The notes below the pieces were generated by a model that did not search any database, was not told the DNA's origin, and saw only the letters and a program-made list of their open reading frames with translations. The translations under genes and the position numbers were made by a program. Positions 34,202 to 39,444 of a stretch of DNA of 39,444 nucleotides are shown piece after piece. The stretch lies in the NCBI GenBank assembly GCA_002869565.1, contig PKUJ01000013.1, positions 1-39,444 of the forward strand, read 5' to 3'. Every line of letters begins with the position of its first letter. The first letter of the stretch is position 1. This DNA comes from Arcobacter sp. Its GTDB lineage: Bacteria > Campylobacterota > Campylobacteria > Campylobacterales > Arcobacteraceae.

Positions 34202-34220
34202 ATTATTTATATAGATTTTA

Positions 34221-34257
34221 AAAAAAAGGGAAGGTTTTTATTGCTTTCCCTTTTTTT
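34221..34257 (+). terminator. Terminator after the first tpx
   Basis: An A tract, GGGAAGG (34228-34234), a 9-base loop, CTTTCCC (34244-34250) and seven T residues make a textbook intrinsic terminator. The A and T tracts extend the stem. It separates the two tpx genes into two transcripts. Confidence 0.92.
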
Positions 34258-34278
34258 ATGTTTAAAATTAAAAATATT

Positions 34279-34292
34279 TTGATTAAAATCAA
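34279..34292 (+). promoter_or_regulatory. Perfect FNR/CRP-type dyad upstream of second tpx
   Basis: TTGAT-TAAA-ATCAA matches the FNR consensus TTGAT-N4-ATCAA completely. Its centre lies about 57 bases upstream of the expected transcription start, given the -10 box at 34331-34336, so activation by a CRP/FNR-family regulator is possible. The organism's regulator and its true consensus are unknown. Confidence 0.45.
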
Positions 34293-34330
34293 GGTTATTA
34301 AAATATTAAAATATTATAATATTATTACAG

Positions 34331-34336
34331 TATAAT
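34331..34336 (+). promoter_or_regulatory. -10 box of the second tpx promoter
   Basis: TATAAT lies 18 bases before the ATG of the second tpx. Transcription would start near 34343, leaving a short leader with AAGGATAAC as ribosome binding site. Confidence 0.6.
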
Positions 34337-34354
34337 TTAATATTAAGGATAACA

Positions 34355-34891
34355 ATGGCAACAACAATGTTAAAAGGAAATCTAGTAAATTTAAGTGGAG
34401 CAGACTTAAAAGTAGGTGATGTTGCACCTATTGTAAAAGTAGTAGGAAAAGATTTATCTGAAATTGAAGTAGGTGGTCAAAAAGGTAAAGCTCAAATTAT
34501 TGTAGTTGTACCATCTTTAGATACTGCAGTATGTGCAGCAGAAACTAGAAAATTTAATGAAGAAGCCGCAAAAATTGAAAATGCTGAGGTAACTGTAGTT
34601 TCTATGGATTTGCCATTTGCAATGGGAAGATTTTGTACAACAGAAGGCATTGAAAATTTAACAGTTACAAGTGATTTTAGAAATAAAGCATTTTCAAAAT
34701 TCTATGGAGTTTTAATTGCTGATGGACCATTGGCAGGTGTTACTTGTAGAGCGGTTTTTGTAATTAATGCATCAGGTATTATTACATATAAAGAAATTTG
34801 TCCAGAAATTACGGAAGAGCCAAATTATGATGCAGCTTTAAGTGCAGCAAATGATGCTACTTCAACATCTTGTTGTGGAACTTGTCAGTAA
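34355..34891 (+). CDS. tpx: Thiol peroxidase (second copy, cysteine-rich tail)
   Basis: This 178-residue paralogue of the preceding Tpx keeps peroxidatic C60 and resolving C94. It differs in three ways. The active-site motif is SLDTAVC instead of SLDTPVC; an insertion (QKGK) lies at about 42-45; and the C-terminus is extended and ends in SCCGTCQ, adding three cysteines (C173, C174, C177). The tail could bind metal or serve as an extra redox relay. Its own promoter, and an FNR-like site, suggest separate regulation from the first copy. Confidence 0.94.
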   Translation: MATTMLKGNLVNLSGADLKVGDVAPIVKVVGKDLSEIEVGGQKGKAQIIVVVPSLDTAVCAAETRKFNEEAAKIENAEVTVVSMDLPFAMGRFCTTEGIENLTVTSDFRNKAFSKFYGVLIADGPLAGVTCRAVFVINASGIITYKEICPEITEEPNYDAALSAANDATSTSCCGTCQ

Positions 34892-34963
34892 TCAATTTTT
34901 TGATTTGACTAATTTGATATACTACTCCTAATTAAAAAGGCAAAGCCTGATTTAGGAGTTAGT

Positions 34964-36157
34964 ATGTTTAATTCATGGTATAAGAAGTTTTCTTCTCAAC
35001 CACATCAACCATTTTTTGCAAGTGGTATTATCTTTTTTATTTTGTTTATATATCTTTTATTAATTAGTTATTCTAATATTTTAGTATTAGATAACTTATT
35101 ACTTGACTATCATGCGTATACTATGGTTTATGTAGTATTTGTTCAATTCTTTTTGGGCTTTTTGTTTGTTGTATTTCCAAGATTTTTAATGCAAGCAGAG
35201 ATAGAACCTAGTGTTTACATGAAACAGTTTTTATTTTATTTTATATGTTCTATTGGAATATTAGTTTCTTTATCTTTTTCATCAAATTTATATATTTTAT
35301 TTGTACTTGTATTGTTTATAACACAAGTTTTTAGTTTTAAACTTTTGTATTCAATACGTAAAAAAAGTGTTATGAAAGAGAAAAATGATACAAAATGGGT
35401 GCTTATCTTTTTCTTTTCTGGATTAATATCTCACTTTTTATTTATAATATCATTAATAGATTTTAATTATGCATACTTAGTTAAACAAGTATCTATAAAT
35501 GCAGGATTTTATTTATTTATATTTGGAATTATTTTCACAATTTCACAAAGAATGATTCCTTTCTTTACATCAATGAAGGTGCAAGGTTATAAGATTAATA
35601 AAAGTAATAAACTATTAGAAGTATTATTTATATTATTACTATTAAAAGTAGTAATTTTAAGTTTTAATGATGTTAGATTTAATCTTATTTCTGATTTACC
35701 ACTGTTTATATTTTTTGTAAGAGAAATCATAAAATGGAAATTGCCAGTTTTTAAAACAGTTGCAATTATGTGGGTTCTTTTTATATCATTATACTGGATT
35801 CCTTTCGCTTTTTTTATATCAATAATTGAATCTCTAAGTGCCATATTAAATACTGGTTTTGTCTTTGAAAAAGCAGTTATTCACACCATCTCTTTAGGAT
35901 ATTTTGTTACGGTATTAATTGGTTTTGGGACTAGGGTAGTTTTAGGACATTCTGGACAAACTCCCCATGCAGACAAATTTACGATTCTTATATTTGTAGC
36001 AATTCAATTCATTGCTTTACTAAGAATATTTACATCAATTAGTACAAATTTCAATTTCGACTACATATTTTTAATAAACTTCACTTCTATTCTTTTAATT
36101 TTTGGACTTGTAATTTGGTCCTCAAAATATTTGATTATTTTATTTGAAGGGAAATAA
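34964..36157 (+). CDS. NnrS-family membrane protein
   Basis: The 397-residue protein is almost entirely hydrophobic, with roughly 12 transmembrane helices. It begins with SSQPHQPFFASG, the NnrS N-terminal signature, and has TISQRMIPFFT and HTISLGYFVTVLIGFGTRVVL-type motifs with conserved His and Arg. NnrS is a heme- and copper-containing protein that protects against nitric oxide and nitrosative stress. GGAG stands 6 bases before the ATG. Neighbouring msrPQ also deals with envelope damage. Confidence 0.88.
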   Translation: MFNSWYKKFSSQPHQPFFASGIIFFILFIYLLLISYSNILVLDNLLLDYHAYTMVYVVFVQFFLGFLFVVFPRFLMQAEIEPSVYMKQFLFYFICSIGILVSLSFSSNLYILFVLVLFITQVFSFKLLYSIRKKSVMKEKNDTKWVLIFFFSGLISHFLFIISLIDFNYAYLVKQVSINAGFYLFIFGIIFTISQRMIPFFTSMKVQGYKINKSNKLLEVLFILLLLKVVILSFNDVRFNLISDLPLFIFFVREIIKWKLPVFKTVAIMWVLFISLYWIPFAFFISIIESLSAILNTGFVFEKAVIHTISLGYFVTVLIGFGTRVVLGHSGQTPHADKFTILIFVAIQFIALLRIFTSISTNFNFDYIFLINFTSILLIFGLVIWSSKYLIILFEGK

Positions 36158-36171
36158 GAATACAAGACTAA

Positions 36172-36226
36172 ACATATCCTTAACACTAAATCTATAAAAT
36201 AAAAAAGAATTAGAAAAAGGATATGT
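36172..36226 (+). promoter_or_regulatory. Inverted repeat covering the msrP ribosome binding site
   Basis: ACATATCCTT (36172-36181) is perfectly complementary to AAGGATATGT (36217-36226). The right arm contains the AAGGA ribosome binding site of msrP and ends one base before its ATG (36228). In a transcript entering from nnrS the stem would hide the site. A TATAAAAT lies in the loop (36193-36200), so a transcript starting there would escape the stem. Alternatively the repeat is a DNA operator. Confidence 0.5.
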
Positions 36227-36227
36227 G

Positions 36228-37187
36228 ATGAATATAATTAAAAAACCATCATGGCAAATTGACGAGAATGAAGTTACTCCCAAAGAGTTATTTGAAAAAA
36301 GAAGAACTTTCTTAAAACTTGGTGCTGCTTCAATGATTGCTGGATCAACTGTAATAGAAGCTTTAGCTAAAGATCAAATACCAGTTCCAAATCTTCACTA
36401 TTTAAAAGATAATAACCCAAATAATTTAAAACTGAATACTTATGATCAAATTACTTCATATAACAATTTTTATGAGTTTACAACTAGTAAAGAAAGAGTT
36501 AAAGATATGGCTCATACTCTTAATACAGATAATTGGAAAATAGAAATTGATGGATTAGTTGAAAAACCTTTTGAAATAGATTTTGAAGATTTATTAAAAA
36601 AAGTAGAACTTCAAGAACGAATCTATAGATTTAGATGTGTGGAAGGCTGGTCTATGGTTGTCCCTTGGAATGGGTTTACTTTATCTGATTTAATAAAAAT
36701 AGCAAAACCTTTATCAAGTGCAAAATATGTAAGGTTTGAAACTAAATTTGATGATGATATGTTCCCAGATCAAGCTCGTGGTGTTTTTTCAACAATTACT
36801 TATCCTTATGTAGAAGGTCTTAGAATGGATGAAGCTATGAATGATTTAACTTTAATGGCTGTTGGTCTTTATGGTTCAAGAATGCCTAAACAAAATGGAG
36901 CTCCATTAAGACTGATTGTTCCGTGGAAATATGGTTTCAAATCAATTAAATCAATTTCAAAAATATCATTTGTAGATAAAGAGCCTTTAAACTCTTGGCA
37001 AAAAGAAAATCCAAGAGAATATGGATTTTTTGCAAATGTAAATCCAAATGTTGATCACCCAAGATGGTCTCAAGCTAAAGAAAGAGTTCTTGGAAAATTT
37101 TTTAAGAAAGAAACATTGATGTTCAATGGATATGAAAATGAAGTAGCAAGTTTATATAAGGGAATGGACTTAAGAAAGTTCATTTAA
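36228..37187 (+). CDS. msrP: Periplasmic methionine sulfoxide reductase, molybdoenzyme MsrP (YedY)
   Basis: MsrP reduces methionine sulfoxide in oxidised envelope proteins. I take ATG 36228 (319 residues), six bases after AAGGA, rather than GTG 36225. A twin-arginine signal with R25-R26 (KRRTFLKLGAASMIAG) directs export of the folded enzyme. The molybdenum-coordinating cysteine is C137 in FRCVEGWSM. LYGSRMPKQNGAPLRLIVPW is the cofactor-binding region. Length and motifs match YedY. msrQ follows after 11 bases. Confidence 0.95.
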   Translation: MNIIKKPSWQIDENEVTPKELFEKRRTFLKLGAASMIAGSTVIEALAKDQIPVPNLHYLKDNNPNNLKLNTYDQITSYNNFYEFTTSKERVKDMAHTLNTDNWKIEIDGLVEKPFEIDFEDLLKKVELQERIYRFRCVEGWSMVVPWNGFTLSDLIKIAKPLSSAKYVRFETKFDDDMFPDQARGVFSTITYPYVEGLRMDEAMNDLTLMAVGLYGSRMPKQNGAPLRLIVPWKYGFKSIKSISKISFVDKEPLNSWQKENPREYGFFANVNPNVDHPRWSQAKERVLGKFFKKETLMFNGYENEVASLYKGMDLRKFI

Positions 37188-37198
37188 AGGATTAACTT

Positions 37199-37756
37199 AT
37201 GAAAAGAGTTTTACTGTTTATTGTATTGTTGTTACCTTTAGGATTTGCATCCTATGAGTTATTTTTTTTAGAGAATGTAAAAGATCCAATTAAATATATA
37301 TATACAATAACTGGTGCAACAGCAACGGTGATTCTCTTTGCTACAATTACAATTTCTTTGGTGAAAAAATGGATAAATTTAATGAAATATAGAAGAATGA
37401 TAGGACTATATGGATTCTTTTATGCATTTTTACACTTTCTGAATTTTTTTATTTTAGATGCAGAATTAGAAATTTCTTTTGTGATAAAAGAGACTTTAGA
37501 TAAACCTTTTATATATCTTGGAATGATTGCTTTTTTTATTCTTATTTTTATGGCAATTACATCAACAAAAAAACTGTATAGAAAATATAATAGTTTACAT
37601 AAATTTGTATATCTTGCACTCGTTTTAATTACTATTCATTTTATAATGGCACAAAAATCACTTTCAATTTTGCAATTTATATATATAATAATAATTTTAG
37701 TAATTGCTTATTGTAAGCTTATTGATCAAATAGTAAAAAAAAATAAACTCTCTTAA
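37199..37756 (+). CDS. msrQ: MsrQ heme-binding membrane subunit
   Basis: The 185-residue integral membrane protein (about five to six helices) passes electrons from the quinone pool or cytoplasm to MsrP. The family's heme-ligand histidines are plausible in YAFLHFLNFF (about 80), YNSLHKFVYLAL (about 140) and TIHFIMAQ. It lies directly after msrP, as in most msrPQ operons. The length is slightly below E. coli MsrQ (211). Confidence 0.92.
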   Translation: MKRVLLFIVLLLPLGFASYELFFLENVKDPIKYIYTITGATATVILFATITISLVKKWINLMKYRRMIGLYGFFYAFLHFLNFFILDAELEISFVIKETLDKPFIYLGMIAFFILIFMAITSTKKLYRKYNSLHKFVYLALVLITIHFIMAQKSLSILQFIYIIIILVIAYCKLIDQIVKKNKLS

Positions 37757-37866
37757 ATGAATTTCATAACAATTGTTACAATTTTATTATGTTTAATATA
37801 TAACTAACATGAATTTTATTAGAATAACTAAAAATAACTTTTGGTTATATATAAGGGAAAGTTGAA

Positions 37867-39348
37867 ATGAAGAATTGGAGTATAGGAAATAAATTAATTA
37901 CAATAATTATTGCAAGTTCTTTGATAGGGTTAGTTATTGCCTTAATTATGTTCACTTTTAATTTATTAGATATTAAAAATAGCGTATATGAAGAAACTGC
38001 AAAAGATTTAAGTTCTATTGTTAATCAAAAAGTGGTGGCTAAAGGCGAAATTTGTATATCAAATGCAGTCTCCCTTGCAAATGATGGGAAAATCATTGAT
38101 GCTCTTAAAAATGGTAATAGAAGTGCTTTGATTGACGTAACAAAAAAGTTATCAAAAGATTTTAAGTCAAATACAAATTTTAAAAATATTAAAGTACATG
38201 TTCATGATAAAAATGGTAAATCTTTTTTAAGGTCTTGGAAAGAATCAAAATTTGGAGATTCTTTATTAATTACTAGAAAAAGTGTATCTGATGTTCATTC
38301 AACTAAAAAAGCTGTTGTAGGTACTGAAATTGGCATTTCTAATATTAATTTGGTTGGTGTCGCACCTATCATTGAAAGTGGAGAATACATAGGTTCTGTA
38401 GAATTTAAAGCAGGTTATAATTCTATAATAAAAGATATGAAAAAATATTATCATGCTAATGTTTTGATGCTTTTAAATAAAGATATAATAAGTAAAAGCG
38501 AATCTTCTGCAAAATTAAAAACTGTTGGTAAATACTCTCTAAATCAAAAAACTTATGATGAAAAATTTGCAAAATATGTAAGTAGCATTAATCTTGATGA
38601 TATTAATAAAAATAAATATCATGTAAGTGATAGTTATTTTTTGACAGTAAGTGCTATTGTTGATTATAGTGGACAAGAGATTGGTTATTATGTTATTGGC
38701 GAAGATTCAAAGTATCTTGAAGAACTTATAGGACAATCTCAAAATATAGTTTATACTGCAATTGCACTCATAATCTTTATTTTGTTTTTAATTTCAATTA
38801 TTATTGCGGTATTTTCTCGAAAAATTATAATCAATCCTTTATCAGAATTAAATAAAGCAATTACCGATATAAGCCAGAATTCTGATACTTCAAGTAGAGT
38901 TTTTGTAGAAAGAAATGATGAAATAGGAAAAGTCGCAAACAATTTTAATTCTTATCTTGAAAAAATTGAAGAAGGAATTAAGCAAGATGGAAAAGTTATA
39001 GAAGAAGCAATTGATATTGTGCATAAGGCAAAAGAAGGATTTTATACATATGATATAAAAGAGAAAGCAAATTCTGCACAGGTTGAATTATTAAAAGAAA
39101 AACTAAACGAAATGTTGGTAGTTACTAGAGAAAATATATCTATGATTACTAATGCTTTAGTTCAATTTGGTAATGCAAAATATGATTATAGTATTAATGC
39201 TAAAAGTTCAGGAAATATTGGCTCTTTAATAAAAGGTACAAATGCATTAGGAACTTCTATTTCTGAAGTTTTATGTATGGTTAATAACACAAGTTTTAAA
39301 TTATCTAGTAATTCAGAAGAGTTGGCGGCTACATCTGAGCAATTGTGA
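37867..39348 (+). pseudogene. Methyl-accepting chemotaxis receptor, cut off before its signalling domain
   Basis: The product has 493 residues. TM1 is at about 10-33, a periplasmic Cache-like ligand domain spans about 35-290, TM2 about 297-316, and HAMP about 317-370. A helical stretch follows, ending in SSNSEELAATSEQL. That phrase normally opens the methylation helix of Arcobacter-type receptors, and more than 150 residues, including the kinase-contact hairpin, should follow. Here TGA comes immediately after EQL, and none of the three forward frames continues the domain in the remaining 96 bases. The receptor cannot signal to CheA as encoded. The break is abrupt rather than gradual, pointing to an insertion or rearrangement at about 39346. 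Confidence 0.75.
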
Positions 39349-39444
39349 CTTAATAGTAAATATGGGTGCATAATCTTCTATCTTTTCTTATAATTTACAA
39401 GGTAATAATCAACTAATTTTATCTTCAGACTCTTACGTAATCCA
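39346..39444. mobile_element. Possible end of an insertion sequence interrupting the receptor
   Basis: Receptor sequence stops at 39345 and the following bases, beginning TGACTTAATAGTAAATATGG, do not continue it. A short reverse frame ending 32 bases from the junction (39378) would fit the usual distance between a transposase stop codon and an element's terminal repeat. Only one end is visible. No terminal repeat, target duplication or transposase motif can be confirmed, so a deletion or rearrangement is equally possible. Confidence 0.35.
39378..39443 (-). CDS. C-terminal fragment of an unidentified protein (possible transposase)
   Basis: The reverse strand is open from the window edge to TAG 39378-39380. 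It encodes 21 residues rich in Lys and Tyr (GLRKSLKIKLVDYYLVNYKK and a final Arg). It is too short to assign. The basic composition and position next to a broken gene make a transposase C-terminus plausible, no more. Confidence 0.3.
   Translation of the reverse strand, partial: GLRKSLKIKLVDYYLVNYKKR

Noticed and set aside
37757-37866. 16-codon frame beginning ATG 37758 after msrQ
   Set aside because: It is too short, has no ribosome binding site, and sits over a palindromic regulatory-looking sequence.
1-39444. CRISPR array or prophage
   Set aside because: I saw no regularly spaced direct repeats, no cas genes and no phage structural, integrase or lysis genes.

Overview
This 39.4 kb window is AT-rich and very probably comes from an Arcobacter-type member of the Campylobacterota (Arcobacteraceae). 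The evidence is the codon bias towards A/T, the rpsB-tsf-ABC ATPase-'highly acidic' protein-gmk gene order (recalled from Campylobacter), malate:quinone oxidoreductase, a small c553-type cytochrome, CcoI/CcoS, MsrPQ, NnrS and several c-di-GMP/chemotaxis proteins. Most of it is ordinary chromosomal housekeeping sequence with tightly packed, often overlapping genes.

Layout. 1-300: a leftward tRNA operon (Lys, Glu, and the 5' end of a third tRNA) driven by a consensus TTGACA-17-TATAAT promoter. 284-2209: CinA/PncC-like amidohydrolase and malate:quinone oxidoreductase. 2456-7731: rightward block with a tiny four-CxxC protein, ileS, a 36-residue membrane peptide, a NFU-type Fe-S protein, a TPR-like protein whose end seems cut off by an in-frame stop, and murE with a TTG start. 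7728-12584: leftward MoxR-DUF58-DUF4381-VWA operon (Bat-like). It carries two tandem membrane-anchored paralogues with a C-terminal domain I do not recognise; one of them is broken by an in-frame TAG. 12810-14717: a thioredoxin-reductase-like flavoprotein and a fluoroacetate-dehalogenase-like hydrolase, convergent over a shared terminator hairpin. 14824-19020: rpsB-tsf operon behind a long leader that can fold into a pseudoknot. 19040-23764: a REC-GGDEF-EAL protein, ccoI-ccoS and a cytochrome c. 23924-27979: an ABC ATPase, hemH and the complete AmmeMemoRadiSam triad. 27983-31196: YdcF-type protein, zinc-type ABC transporter ATPase and permease, and a CvfB-type S1 protein. 31186-34891: a double substrate-binding-protein/GGDEF fusion and two tandem thiol peroxidases. 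34964-37756: NnrS and MsrPQ. 37867-end: a chemotaxis receptor that stops abruptly where its signalling domain should begin, followed by about 100 bases that look like foreign sequence, possibly the end of an insertion sequence.

Themes. Several genes deal with oxidative, nitrosative or metal stress (two Tpx, MsrPQ, NnrS, CcoI, HemH, ZnuCB-like). Several intergenic regions hold RNA-level structure: the rpsB leader, mutually exclusive hairpins over the ribosome binding site of the Memo-family gene, and a 10-base inverted repeat covering the ribosome binding site of msrP. The rpsB and Memo leaders also share a repeated hairpin-CTCTTTAGG element.

I cannot show a complete new system from sequence alone. 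The best candidates are the duplicated unknown domain in the MoxR/VWA operon and the structured leaders. Three genes carry apparent disruptions (TAA at 6393, TAG at 8748, MCP break at 39346). These suggest either recent gene decay in this strain or, for the two point changes, sequence error.
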